Shown here: piece after piece, positions 31,701 to 42,301 of the stretch | Position numbering within the stretch: the stretch's first letter is position 1 | Layout of the letters: each line of letters starts with the position of its first letter | Position numbers and translations under genes: made by a program | The notes under the pieces: generated by a model | The model's database searches: none | Seen by the model: only the letters and a program-made list of their open reading frames with translations | What the model was told of the DNA's origin: nothing | From: Anthostomella pinea | Taxonomy: Eukaryota > Ascomycota > Sordariomycetes > Xylariales > Xylariaceae | Assembly (NCBI GenBank): GCA_963556695.1 | Contig: CAUWAG010000010.1 | Span: 3,906,001-3,970,000 of the forward strand | Direction: 5' to 3' | DNA: 64,000 bases

Positions 31701-33874
31701 GCGTCAGCGAGGGCGAGGAAGAGGTTGACATGATACCTACACCCTCAAAGACCAACTCTATGACTGGTCCAATTGACAGCGAAAACCAAGAGACCGCATT
31801 TCACGATCCTTCCTCTCCCCCATTAACCCATTCGTTTCGGTCGAATATGGCAGAGGATCGGGTAGGCACTATTTTAGAAGAGCATGCGAGCAACGACGAT
31901 TCTCAAGTGGTAACGGACCAGCTTCCGACACCGCTAGACACCCAACCTACCGACAGTGCGATACTCGAGGCTGCCTTTCCGCCTCTGCCAATGGAAATGG
32001 AAATGGAGGTGTCGCAAGAGAGCGGAGAGTCCAGGGAGGTTATTGAGGAAGACATTACTGAGGAAATCGTCACTGAGGAAGTCATCACGGAGACAGTCGG
32101 CGCTGAGACAGTCGATACTGAGGAAGTCACCACTGAGGAAGTCACCACTGAGCCAGTCCGCACTGACACGGAGATGACTGAATCGAATCTCACTGAGGCC
32201 AACATTGAAGAGATGTCTTTACATATGGAAGACTCTACGCTTCCGGAGCGGCCTACGGCTGAAGACGAGGACTTCACGGTCATTGAAGTTGCAACTGAAG
32301 TTATCCGGGAGCAGCATGAGTCTAACCCCGAGCAAGTCTCGGAACAGAAAACTGATCCGGTTCATCTGTCCGTCGCTTCACCGGCCTTGAGTTTCCAGAC
32401 TCAGGTTGATAATGACGACATGATGCAGACCGAAGCTCTCGAGGAATCACCCCAGTCGACCACCAAAGTCCACGTCGAAGTCCGCGAAGGTACTGAAGCA
32501 GGGTTATCAGGTGTCAGCTGGTCTTTCAGATCACAGATGGAGATCGACGAGGAATTGCAAGCAAGCATCATGGATGACTCGCAAGAAGTCGACGACTTAC
32601 CCATGCAGCCCCTTGAGATACAGCCGATTCCCGAAGAGCAACCTCATGTTCAGAGTCCAGACCACCAAGACGAAGCAAACGAAGCCGATGAGCAAGCCAT
32701 GACCGATGAGCCTGCTGCAGCAGACGCGCCCAAAGCAGCAGACGCGCCCAAAGCAGCAGACGCGCCCAAAGCAGCAGACGCGCCGGCCCCAGCAGATGAG
32801 TCAGATGAGCAAGAAGCAGTAGACGGGCCAGACGAGCAAGAAGCAGCAAACGGACCAGAAGCAGCAGCCGAGTCGGACGAGGAAGAAGCAGCAGACGGCC
32901 CAGATAGGCCCTACGATGCAGACGACGCAAGTACTTCGGAACCAGTGAGTGACATGGGTGAAGAGCCTACGGAAAAGCTAGACACAAATGCAATATCAGC
33001 TTCACCAGTCCTTGGCGCAACCTCACGGAAGCTGCCAACAACTATGACACTATCCCAAAGAGAACAACCCCTCCTTGATTTCCAAATTGATATAGACACT
33101 TCCGAGGAATCTGACGATACTCCGACCGAAATGGACCCCAGTGTGCAGCTCGCACGAGCAGCCAATGCCTCGAAACGGATCCCCAAATCTCGCGAAGCTA
33201 CGCCCGAGACCACTCGTCCGCATACAAGGTCTCTCGATGCACACCAGAGTCCAACATCTGAAGTTGAGGATTCGAGTGTGCAACTGGCAAGAGCATCTCT
33301 CAACAAACCATCCGAATCGGAGGATGAAAGCATGTCCATGGCAGAGGTCAAGCTACAGCTGGGGCGACACATGCGGGCCGAGCTCCCCGATTGCACATCG
33401 CTGAAGGTCCTACGACAACACGTATCCAAGACACTGGATGTGATTGCGGTCGCGACAATGCAGCCGCCGGAACCACGACGAGCAAAGGGAGGGCCCCGCG
33501 AGTTCATGATGTCATTCACGATCACGGACCACTCGATTGGTCCCTACGCAGTGGCCGAGGTTCAGCTCTATCGGCCGCATAAGGAGGCCCTTCCAATCGT
33601 CAAGTGGGGCGATGTGGTGCTTCTTCGCAATTTCAGGGTGACGTCTCTTCCGAAGAAAGGATATGGTCTGAAAACTACCGAGGGGTCGAGCTGGGCCGTC
33701 TTCGACAACAAGGGCGAGCCAGCGCAGATTAAGGGTCCTCCCGTCGAGTATGGTGAAAGCGAGACGAAGTATGTCGCCTACATGCGCGAGTGGTTGAGTC
33801 TACTCGACGACAAGGCTAAAGCGACGTTGGAGCGGGCCAATCAGAAGATCATCGCCGCGGGCAAATCCAAGTAG
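28724..33874 (+). CDS. Cdc13-like telomere protein with C-terminal Telo_bind (POT1/CDC13) OB fold, 1716 residues, single exon
   Basis: An uninterrupted 1716-residue frame. The C-terminal part (about 1550-1705) reads LKVLRQHVSKTLDVIAVAT, FMMSFTITDHS, WGDVVLLRNFRVTSLPKKGY and SWAVFD, matching the telomeric single-strand DNA-binding OB fold seen in filamentous-fungal Cdc13/POT1-domain proteins. A conserved N-terminal block (about 35-150, starting RSVRGVATITWPYNSVKNTF) may be a second OB fold. The middle 1300 residues are acidic and probably disordered. They hold two likely SUMO-interacting motifs (AFVIDESDSDED near 586 and TVIDLISSSEDE near 721), a Thr/Glu repeat (about 1106-1158) and four AADAPK-type repeats (about 1328-1355). 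By analogy it would bind G-overhangs and work with Stn1/Ten1 in chromosome-end protection. That role is inferred from the domain. Confidence 0.85.
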   Translation: MDATDTADQLHQLEVAQQTPIAELGPDLAELPTRSVRGVATITWPYNSVKNTFAFILAEPDFRLRRNKGQVRINFTGAAAKAAGESGLGSSDEILIGLEGVTWEAEEVKRRQSLPGAGSEWQLSFSDKVLLQVKSSESGETKLVTIPSDAAPCEPELQREPAATEMRLEDPPSPPTIPDFATLTPAKDPRVTRLDDGEYESPAFIKRARVSYGSIFEGGFDDIFEDDGRVKGGGRKRTRFGRDSSAWRYTSQSPSPEPPALPIGDITSHDNEQVSSFSRPEMTDEGCQTVELDLAVPIPTSVPIDTTSETAADFKPTLDVLVEGDLVDHQRGHMVDQGVQALPSNGWPSTTPASAPAPELGSMFPTSNAFGAPVASANPFQSSTQFGSMGSSFGRSWNPNPNPIGLLGAHPENAPAQTPTPTHRVESFPSQSYGHMVQAERPASSHAPRSKSRTGSPNGIDGPSGFAVERAEHIDQDHRFGAMENHTTEADRPIVNYPPLDVEDEVDAPRAHDDSVTDYPPSYLDDTQQSQAAVGDVERGPLNLGYPVVAHVGSSSWATVNNSFQATAMQPTDRLGSTDGSTPDQAFVIDESDSDEDPTPIPTAAEDTIEGGRAYALEMYADAEVEDDVDAQYSDDDEPEYDADEMGGDYDARIYQRPDDDEDDSHDEDLQPRRFEPEFADGESYDEDDLDEEDVGSYESDYDMEDEEPQRPLQSMPQSNPTVIDLISSSEDEGEAEEDDEDEDDGPDERVEDVTEAADDREARHYIPQLQRHLQPYLSQPLHGRQGFSFEQPRQSPERTTLSTGSEARLGHAIVHSNGREPSGVEDDIKRNWEGGETFEAFDEEEDEESFDGEEEDQESSDGESQEEAGTYGNAEGPDASITHHASSPQESPVPITQGATGTHENNDLEDVGQIDDNVAVVPQSAAEGLEILSRAVDSESCANSWVESAEEMVDRIAETVEEMLTEGNGSQDADVLMLERYSTPQIEADLPGVSEGEEEVDMIPTPSKTNSMTGPIDSENQETAFHDPSSPPLTHSFRSNMAEDRVGTILEEHASNDDSQVVTDQLPTPLDTQPTDSAILEAAFPPLPMEMEMEVSQESGESREVIEEDITEEIVTEEVITETVGAETVDTEEVTTEEVTTEPVRTDTEMTESNLTEANIEEMSLHMEDSTLPERPTAEDEDFTVIEVATEVIREQHESNPEQVSEQKTDPVHLSVASPALSFQTQVDNDDMMQTEALEESPQSTTKVHVEVREGTEAGLSGVSWSFRSQMEIDEELQASIMDDSQEVDDLPMQPLEIQPIPEEQPHVQSPDHQDEANEADEQAMTDEPAAADAPKAADAPKAADAPKAADAPAPADESDEQEAVDGPDEQEAANGPEAAAESDEEEAADGPDRPYDADDASTSEPVSDMGEEPTEKLDTNAISASPVLGATSRKLPTTMTLSQREQPLLDFQIDIDTSEESDDTPTEMDPSVQLARAANASKRIPKSREATPETTRPHTRSLDAHQSPTSEVEDSSVQLARASLNKPSESEDESMSMAEVKLQLGRHMRAELPDCTSLKVLRQHVSKTLDVIAVATMQPPEPRRAKGGPREFMMSFTITDHSIGPYAVAEVQLYRPHKEALPIVKWGDVVLLRNFRVTSLPKKGYGLKTTEGSSWAVFDNKGEPAQIKGPPVEYGESETKYVAYMREWLSLLDDKAKATLERANQKIIAAGKSK
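32707..32790 (+). repeat. In-frame 18-bp tandem repeat in the Cdc13-like gene
   Basis: A GCAGCAGACGCGCCCAAA unit is repeated about four times, nearly perfectly, and encodes AADAPK. Its uniformity suggests recent expansion and probably length variation between strains. Confidence 0.8.
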
Positions 33875-34881
33875 GGACGGTTGAGGCTCGTGAGATTAGA
33901 CTCTCATGCAGTGCTATGTGACCATGAGGAACCGGTTTGGATTCTTGGACGCTATGTTTAGCTATGAGATGGAAAAGATGTCAGCCTAGGTACCTACTTA
34001 GACCATAATACTGCTATCAACAATAATGATGAATATTTGCCCAAGCTGTTTCGCCTTGACCTCTGTGAATGCTGTGCCACACCTCATCGTTGTAGACCCC
34101 GTGATACTCCATATCCGACCCCGAGGCCCTATACAGATCGTAGCTACGGAGAGGGGCGTAGGAAGGTACGTACGTGCCCCGGGCGACGCAGAAGTTGCCC
34201 AACTTTCCTGAGGCAGATGCAGAAATCGAAACATCCCAAGACGGTTTCCCAGGCAAGGTTTAACGCACCAAGTCTCCTTACCGAAAATACACCCCTTGTT
34301 CGACAACCGAAGGGTATATCTGAAGCAGAATAATCGTCATCGAATAAGCATATAATTGTGAAATTTAAGAATGGTTTGTATTAAAAGAGAAGAAGGATAG
34401 CTGATAGGGGTACCGTCTCTCTTAAATCGGTGGGAAAGGTACCTCGAACAGCTACATGTAATCTTATAAGATGACATAAAATAACTAATCACAACAAGGC
34501 TAAATACGCTACTATTATAATATCTAATAATAATATGGCATGTTAGATTCAACCTGCTTATCCCAGTGTGCCTATTCCAATTTAATAGATTTACCTGTGC
34601 CACACCTAGTTGTCGTGCACCCTCTGACCTCAAGCTCGGGCCCGTTATTGTTTCAGAGGACTAAGGCATCCCGAAGCAGTTTCTCAGCAGGAAGGCGCAA
34701 CGCACCAGGTCCGTGCCTTAGATACAAACTCGTGCCGTCAACCCTCCCCCACGCCAAAGCCTCTCCAGGCATCAACAACCCATTCGCCTCATCTTTTCCA
34801 TACTACCCCCAGTCTCCAAGTCAACACATCAAACACGTGTAGCAGCTTGACGCTCCATATTCAGGCACACCTAGCAGCAGA
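33875..34881. other. Intergenic, with a diverged duplication and AT-rich centre
   Basis: Two blocks resemble each other: about 34068-34290 and 34597-34740. Both contain TGTGCCACACCT, CATCCC(A/G)A and AACGCACCA(A/G)GTC in the same order. An AT-rich 200-bp stretch (34340-34560) lies between them. The second block directly precedes the BTB gene, so the first may be a duplicated promoter or 5' leader. Confidence 0.45.
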
Positions 34882-35923
34882 ATGGCTTCCCAGTCAATCC
34901 CCACCAAGCGCGCCGCCGAGGGAGATGCGTCTGGAGCACCGGATACAAAGAGACAACAAGCTACCAAGCCTGACGACCCTGCGACAGACGAGTCCATGGA
35001 CTCAAACCCCAACTGGCTACCCTTGACGTACGTCTGGCCTTTCAAGACTCTCCCATAGGTATATCATAATGCTCACTCATTCCAAAATCTTCGGTCCCGA
35101 GACTTTCGTCTTTGCTGTCGGCCCCGACGCGCAGGAGCTTACAGTCCACAAAGATGCCTTCCGCTCGCTTTCGCCATACTTCAAGGCCCTAATGGACGGC
35201 AATATGCAAGAGGCTCTCGAGGGCCGTGCGGTCTGGGACGACACTGACACCGTCACTTTCCGCCGTCTTTGCCAATTCGCATACAGCGGCGATTACATCA
35301 CTCCTCCTATACCCGATCCTCAACCATTTGCAGAGGAGGAAGGTCGTCCAAGTTGTGAATGTCGCAGTTGGACTCACTATTGCGATGATCCCACTCATGC
35401 GGTGAACATGTGCGAGTTCCTTGATACAGCTACTCGTAAGATCAGCGACCTTATCTTAGAAAAGGAATTTAATGATGGCAAAATACCGTGGCCTGGAGTC
35501 CAGGTGACCTCAGCGTTTGAAGATCTCCGGGGGACATTCGAGAAGAAGATCTACACTACTACCTTCCCACCCCGAGGCGAAGGCAAAGAGTCCGACTGCG
35601 AAACCTACACCCCCAATCTCCAGGTCAATGCTACCATGTACGTGATGGCTGATCGATACGGCATCCAGAATCTCTGATATCTCACGCTCCGCAAGATGAG
35701 CTTTACCCTCTGGTACATGCTGTTCAGACGCATACGGGACGTTATACCTGTCGTGAAGTACATCATGGAGAGCACCGTACCAAAGGACGCCATGCGAAAG
35801 CTTCTTGCCCACTTTGTGGCGTGCATTGCGCACAAGAAGGTGAAGAAAATCGACGAGATGGTAGACGAGGTGCCCGAATTCGCGGTGGAGGTCTTTCACG
35901 TCACCAAAAACCTGATGAGTTGA
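34882..35923 (+). pseudogene. BTB/POZ-domain protein with an in-frame TGA
   Basis: Exon 1 (34882-35027) joins exon 2 (from 35059) across a 31-bp gap that looks like a very short intron (GTACGT...CATAG). The BTB fold follows: FAVGPDAQELTVHKDAFRS, LSPYFKALMDGNMQEA and a FRRLCQFAYSGDY segment, typical of fungal BTB proteins that act as adaptors, often for cullin-3 ligases. An insert with Cys/His residues (CECRSWTHYCDD) follows. TGA at 35675-35677 interrupts the frame after DRYGIQNL, yet the same frame goes on with LTLRKMSFTLWYMLF and a helical C-terminus to the stop at 35921-35923. The TGA could be CGA mutated by C-to-T. Either a truncated 250-residue protein is made or the gene is newly dead. 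Confidence 0.75.
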
Positions 35924-36324
35924 GGAGCATGGCACCCTCTGTGGGCGCATCTACACCCTGCCTCGTCGACCCCGCTTCTCCGAGATCTGCCGCGAGCACT
36001 GTGCCTTGATCTACTTCGGGGTAATCCCAAAAAGAATCGTAAGGCCTTTCACCGATGGTCTTAAACTCTATCTGGCCGAATGGAATCACGACGAAATGGG
36101 GCGGGCTCGGGAAACTACGAGACAAAGCTAGCTGTTGCTATACAGGACATAATTGAAGGCCCTGGTACAGACAGCGTCGATAGATAGGGTGATCTTAATG
36201 AATAGACACCTACCTAATGACTTACCAGGCTATATACAGTGAAAGTTTCCGTACACGACTAGTCGATCGTGAATCGGGGTAAGCGCAGTGGAATAAGCAT
36301 TGGAAGTGCCGTATTAGACTAGAG

Positions 36325-36424
36325 GTGCTTATTCCTGTATGCTTATTCAAGTATTCCATTTTTCCACGTGTGGTTTAGAACACTCCCCAACATGGCGCGC
36401 ATGGGGATTTAAAAGGGCTGAGTG
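36325..36424 (+). repeat. Diverged 100-bp repeat, copy 1
   Basis: GCTTATTCCTGTATGCTTATT, then TTTTCCACGTGTG, a GGCGCG block and TTTAAAAGGGCTGAGTG, align in the same order with 51735-51836. The shared (T)TTAAAAGGGCTGAGTG looks like a TATA-type promoter end. The family is unknown. Confidence 0.55.
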
Positions 36425-39400
36425 TAACAATGACTCCAGGAATGTGACGGGGCGTTCTACTTCGCCATGACCCTCTCGAAGCTACCTATAGATGAGGCAC
36501 GAAACGTCGACTGACTGTGGACAGCACTCCTAACTGCATGCGTTCAGTTCCTGCTGGGTGCCGATGACTACAAGCTCCACCCACCATCCTCACACAGCTT
36601 ATGCAAAGAAGCCATATGCCACATTGTCGCAGTGTTAGCCCGGCCCGGTCACTGAGTCGAGGTGACTGTGTAACATTCGTTCTACTTGACCAGCTCGCGT
36701 AGTACAGACGCCATCAGGACAGATCCCATGTACTAGATACCTAGAGGTGTGTTGTGTGTGACGAGGTGTGTTGTCACAAGCCGCGTCAAGTCTGACGCGG
36801 AAATTGTAGTGTTGATCGACTATGGACCAATCCTAGCATGCCAACAGTCCCCGGCAAACCGTGTTGATGTACCTAATCAACACTCTCTCGTCTTGCGCCG
36901 CGATTGTGTGCTTCGAATACAACGTGAGGTATTCAACCGCGAAATACCAGCCCTTGTATTGTGTTCTGGAGACCGGAAAGACCTCGCCGAGCTGGTGATA
37001 CTGGAGGACGTCAGCCCACCCCACGTCAGCTCATGGCCCCGTGGGTTTGTGCAAATCTTGTGAACATTCGTTGGATGTGACTGTTTGTTGTTTGCCGTTG
37101 CAAAGCCAGCCCATGAGTGGTCTTACCCATACAGCATCAGCCTTCAGGAACATAATTAATAATATGACATGATGCCAACCTAGTCGTAGTTCTATGAATC
37201 GGGGACCACAGCTCGCTCAAAATAGCTTGCTCGCGGGTCATCAGGTGAACTGGTCCTGTAAGGTATGAAATGCGAATGTCTTGCCACAGACATTGCACCC
37301 TGACGCCGTAGCCATACTTCAGCAGTAATCCTAATCCCCTGACCCCCTACGCCGTGTAAGACATGTACAATACCTTCGCCGTGTGACGCATCAGACCCTG
37401 TAGGCGCATGATACCGTGCCAGCACCGAGTCATAACCCCTATTGTTGAGCTTGACTCCGGCCTAGTACAAGGCCCGGCCGGTGGTACTGCACAGCGCGAG
37501 TGTGCCAGCTGACAGGCGGGCATCATGGTCGGCGTGGTCATCGATGTCGATGTGACCAGGCAGTAATAATAACCACGACATCGGGCGGGCCCTCATGGCT
37601 CAGATATGGCTGCCAGAAGCCTTGCAAGTTCACGAGGGTCAGTGCCAAAGCGGTTCCTAGGAGGAAGTAGCCCTAGATGCTGGCCAAGAACCACAATTGA
37701 TGATACAAACGGAACCGGGGCCTTATGATCCAAGTCGAGAAGACCCAGCTAGACATCAGCAATGACTTCTCCGGGTGACCCGTATACGACGGATTGGTCC
37801 TGGGGCTGTGAGCATCTAGGCAGAGCTCCTCTTTCGATCCTACGTCAAGCCGGAGCCGAGACAATACTCGCGTGATAATCAGAAGGGAGAGACGCCTCTC
37901 GGGCACAAGAAGGTGACGCACATCTAGCATCGAAAGTCCCGCGTAGTAAGCTGTCACGACTCCGAGGGACATCCAATCCCGCACTACATGTGCACTCGGT
38001 ACCGCACACTGCTCCAGCGGCGCATCGGGGTCGGTCTCCGGCCGCCAACCAAACATCTCTAATCCGTCAGTCTTTTTCCTTACCTGGATCCTTCATCTAG
38101 TGACGCCGCGCGACTGACGAACGATACCGCTGATATTGTTATTCGCACAAGTTCGCCGGCTGTGATGTAGCGGGCACGAAGCTCATCATGGCCTTCAGTT
38201 TCAAACCTTCGGACCTCCGCAGTACCCACCCTTCCCCGGGCCGTGTCCGTTGGCCCATACCGCCAAGGCCACCACGGACTGAAAGAAGCAGAAGACTCGT
38301 CTCTCTTGAAATCATGACTCCTTGAGGCAGTGAGATGTTCTCTCTTGAACTGCCACCAAGACTTCGGTCAAAAAAAGGAAAAAAGGAAAAAAAAGAAAAA
38401 AAGAAAAAGGACAAAACATACAACACCGGGGATTCGCTGGTCGTCACCGACCCAACTACTAATCCGGCGATATCAGGCTTATTTAATGCAGAGCGGACGG
38501 GATGCCAAGTTCTCCTGATTCTATGGTCGTATGTGATAATCTTGTCACCAATTGCTATCTATAACCTTAGGCACACCTTGACGGCCCTGCTGACGAGGAA
38601 ATGCCGACGAAGTCGACCCTGAACCACGGCCAACTCCAGAGCGTGACCGCGCTGCTTAGGTTGGATGCCTGATAATTGTGTACGACGAGACTGTTGATGA
38701 CACTTGGTCTATTTCGAAGGCCACGCTTGACTTCTTTCATATTCTCTGAATTATGCGTGGAGGGGATAGCGAGGACAGAATGTGCACATTAGTAGAGAGT
38801 CAACAGACCTGCACTGTCATGAGTCGAGGGATTTCGCTGGGCCATTATGCTTCCACGGTTGGTATGGTCGCCACGGACATATGCTCAAGGCTTGAGTTAA
38901 AGTGTGGAGGGCTGGAGAAACTGGGAAATGGGGAAAATGTAGAAAGATCAGCTCACGGAGGGTTACGGCTACGTGTCTGCGGGTATGAATGTTGCGGGTT
39001 GTTCTCATCGGGGCGGTGGGACCGCGAGCGATGTAGCGTCCGCACACGCAGGATCTCAACCGGGAAGAGGACCGGTGTTGGCAAGCGTACATCGTCGTAA
39101 GCACGGCATGACAAGAGGATGGCATGACAAGAGTCCAGCGGGCAATTGTGTATACCCCAACTTTGATCAATCAGACGCGCAGCATGGTCCTTTCACCACG
39201 GCTGCTGAAACTATGCCGGACACTGGGCTACACCAGCAAGATGTACGTCACGAAGCTGGATGACAGTACACGAGATCACCAGTCACGACACACCGACGGT
39301 CGGAACGGCCATGGACCCATGAGACCTGCGATGGACACATAACGGTCGCCGCAGCGCCGCGACGTAATTAAAGTTTAACAGAAAGTGGACTGACATGTCC

Positions 39401-41911
39401 AGAAGATGGGGGGACCTTGCAGAGTTCCTGGCATCATGGTGGTTTTCGTAACGAGAGGTAACCCTGTAGGCGGATAGATCCGAAGCAGGCCAGATCTATA
39501 TCAAAATCTCCCGAGCTCCACGTGTCTGCTGTCTGGTTGACGCTGAAGGGATGCACACGACGCGGGTTCCCGATGTGTATGATGAATAGAGTGCTGGCAG
39601 TGATCGGTGAGCGGATGGGGGATGGTCGCGGGAGGAGCTGAGAGGTGTAAAAACATTGCCATCGCATATTGCCGGCAAATCCCTTCGAAGATGTGTCTTC
39701 ATGAGTACTTGGGCGGACTGCGTACTAGTCATTGTCTACCGTCGTAGGCAAGGTTCGGCCAAGTGAGAGCTTCTGCAAGGCCCGGTGTGCTAGGCAGCAT
39801 TTCATAAATAAGGCACTACGTTGCATACGGAGTTCCTAGATCCGTGTACTAGTATTGAATTGAACTCTTCTTCCACCGAGGCCCGGCGTTGCCGTTGGCC
39901 GCTGCTGGATGGACCGGATGGACTGGATGGGACTGTTCCCCATGGGCCATGGGCCATGACTCGGTGTAGAAAGGGATAGCGTGCGCGGCACGTACCCGCC
40001 CAGACTTATTACGGTGACCCCAGGTGAACGACGATATTTATTAGTCTGGGAGGGTCGGGTAGAACTGACCTTGAGGTATGACATGATCCGAACGTTTCGC
40101 TGAACTCATATGGATCTCTCCGCCTCCAGTCTCAACGGCAATCTGACGGGTGTAAGATAGACTGACGTCATTAAAGGGTAGACTCCGGCGGCAGTGAGTG
40201 CGTCTCGGAAATGCAGACCGTACAGTACCTAGTAGACGGTGATGGAGTCAGAGATGGAAACCTTGGAAAGAGCTCGGTCTGCAACTGCAGGTGGCACGTC
40301 AGCTGCCGTGGCTTGCCTGCTTGCCTGCTTGTGTAGATCGACTGATGTGTGCATGGAATGGCAATGAGGCTCCAGTCCACTCTGCATCCAGCGGACACTT
40401 TCCTCCGCCAAAGTCGTTCCGTACATCTGCAAGCATTGGACAGGAGCGATGCCACAAATTAGCCGGGCTGTGGCTTGCGTGTCAAAGGAGGGTCTTCTGA
40501 CCTAGATGAAGCAGGCGGCACCCAAACACGGGCAAGATCGACAAAGACAACATGGAGGAATCGAGATCTCGATGTAGGGAGGCATGAGAAAGCGCCATGA
40601 TGTGGCTCATCCGCGCAAAAGAAGGCAGCAGGCATGGCAGTTCCAACTTCTGGCTTCTGCCCTGCGCCACCAGGGCTAGACCAAGAACGGAGTAGTCAGA
40701 GCTTCCAGAGGTTCCAGACTGGACGGACCAGGCCTCACCCGCGGTCAACCTCGCTTCTCCACGAGGCCCAGAGCGATGCCGTCATCATGGCGAAACTTGC
40801 GGCTACATGGCCAATCGGCTTGATTACTGGGCATCTCCCCTGCATTGTCAAGCTTTGATTGGAGGGGAAGCTCCAGACTGGCGGAACTGACTGGGGTCAA
40901 ATCACATGCTCACTGCGCCACAGTCCACTTCCCGCGAGCTACCCTTGCAGCCTCGGGTGCGTGTAGCTGGCCGTTGATCATGTCGCTTCCGTTGCATCCA
41001 TCATGTCAATCGTCAGTATTACTTGCGTGCAGCCAGGATGGATCCCAGCAGCCCAGATCGAACATCATTGCCACAACTGACTGATGTGCGAAATGGGTAC
41101 ATGTAGGAATGAACATGGGAAAATCAAGATTGCCATGGTGATACCCACATGCCCCTCCCCCCTCCCCCCACTGTCCGTCTTCCATTGTGCGAGTGGTGAC
41201 GTCAGCCCTTTCAGGGAAATGAGGGGAAGCCAGCCCGCTATGAAACTACCTCCTTCCATCCATTGTGACAGGGTCCGAGCCGGTCCCTGCCCGTCAAATG
41301 CTAGCCCGGTCAACAAGGCGGAATGAGGGGCAACATGTCATCACCTGCATGTACTTTACCCCTCCATTCCTGCCCGCAACCGCAAGCAACCGTAGTCAAA
41401 GGGACAGAGGGACCGGAGATACTTCCATGCTACGGGGTGTCATCTCAGCAGTGGGACAAGGAGATGTGAATCGCTGATGACGTACTGCGCCTGTTCTTGG
41501 TTCACACGATGCCTGCCCTGGCGGGGTGGTACATCCAATGTGGGCAGGCAGGCAGTCGGGACTGCATGTATTCACGCAGCTTAGGTAGTGGAGTGAATGG
41601 TCCATCATGCTTGCCCTGCTTGCGCCTGCTTGTGCTTGCTTGACGCTTGTTGTTGTTGCCTGGCTAGCCTGGGCCTAAGTCCATTCCGGTTGTTTGTCAC
41701 CACCTGAGTGCAAGGCAGGAACGAGCAACGCTTTGCTGGCCCCGTAATTGCGAATCAGCACCCCTCTCTCCAATATTTAAGTCCTCTCTGCCTCCCACTC
41801 CAAACCCATCTTCTCTCTCTCTCCATCCACAACACCACAACCTCAGTTCTCTCTACACATCCACACACAAGACCAACCATCAACCCAAACAATCAACAAC
41901 CAATCTTCACC
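36425..41911. other. 5.5-kb gene-poor stretch, including the long grg-1 upstream region
   Basis: Many short frames on both strands lack recognised domains, for example 36749-37063 (+), 38056-37673 (-) and 38753-39100 (+). Purine-rich A/G runs occur at 38367-38408. From about 41080 the DNA becomes C/T-rich, with a pyrimidine tract at 41151-41170, as expected for the promoter of a strongly expressed gene. Nothing else is recognised. Confidence 0.4.
41771..41911 (+). promoter_or_regulatory. grg-1 core promoter and 5' leader
   Basis: A TATTTAA box (41774-41780) is followed by a CT-rich start region and a long A/C-rich leader (CAACCAATC...) up to the ATG at 41912. This is typical of highly expressed fungal genes. 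A CCCCAC match to the CreA consensus sits in the upstream C-tract near 41166, in line with the glucose repression known for this family, but no function is shown. Confidence 0.5.
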
Positions 41912-42301
41912 ATGGACACCATCAAGAACACCGCCAACTACGTCTCTGACTCCGTCAAGGGTACGTCGCCCCCCGCCTCCATGGCCACGCATTCTTTCCA
42001 ACACCATCCATCCACCGCACTGCCGCCTGGCTTTCCCTCCATGCTGCCATCATCGATACTGACATAGCCACATTCAGGTGCCACCGACACCGCTTCCAAG
42101 GAGGCCAACAAGAATGTTGCTAAGGACAACAACGCTTCCCTCGGCACCCGGTGAGTTCTCCCACACAATCACCCCATCACACTTCAGTTCACTAACATGT
42201 ACCTCAGTGCCTCCGCTGGCAAGGACGCCGTTGGCGACAAGTTCAACGAGCAGAAGCACAGCACCTCTGCCGATGTCAACAAGGAGGCTGCCAAGCACTA
42301 A
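41912..42301 (+). CDS. grg-1: Glucose-repressible/clock-controlled protein Grg-1 (CCG-1), 71 residues, three exons
   Basis: Exons 41912-41960, 42078-42150 and 42208-42301 are joined at GTACGT and GTGAGT donors. The protein starts MDTIKNTANYVSDSVKG and ends KEAAKH. It has the family's repeated SKEANK / NKEAAK motifs and the block GTRASAGKDAVGDKFNE. Length and motifs match Neurospora Grg-1/CCG-1, a small hydrophilic, abundant, stress- and glucose-starvation-induced protein controlled by the circadian clock. Its molecular role is not established. The promoter is compact and the leader long, consistent with high transcription. The gene appears intact. Confidence 0.93.

Noticed and set aside
32568..32930. 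Minus-strand ORF rich in Leu/Arg (LLLLARLARLLL)
   Set aside because: It is the antisense shadow of the low-complexity AADAPK region of the Cdc13-like gene.
38330..38518. Lys-rich plus-strand ORF
   Set aside because: It arises from an A/G-rich tract (38367-38408), with no start context or neighbouring exon.
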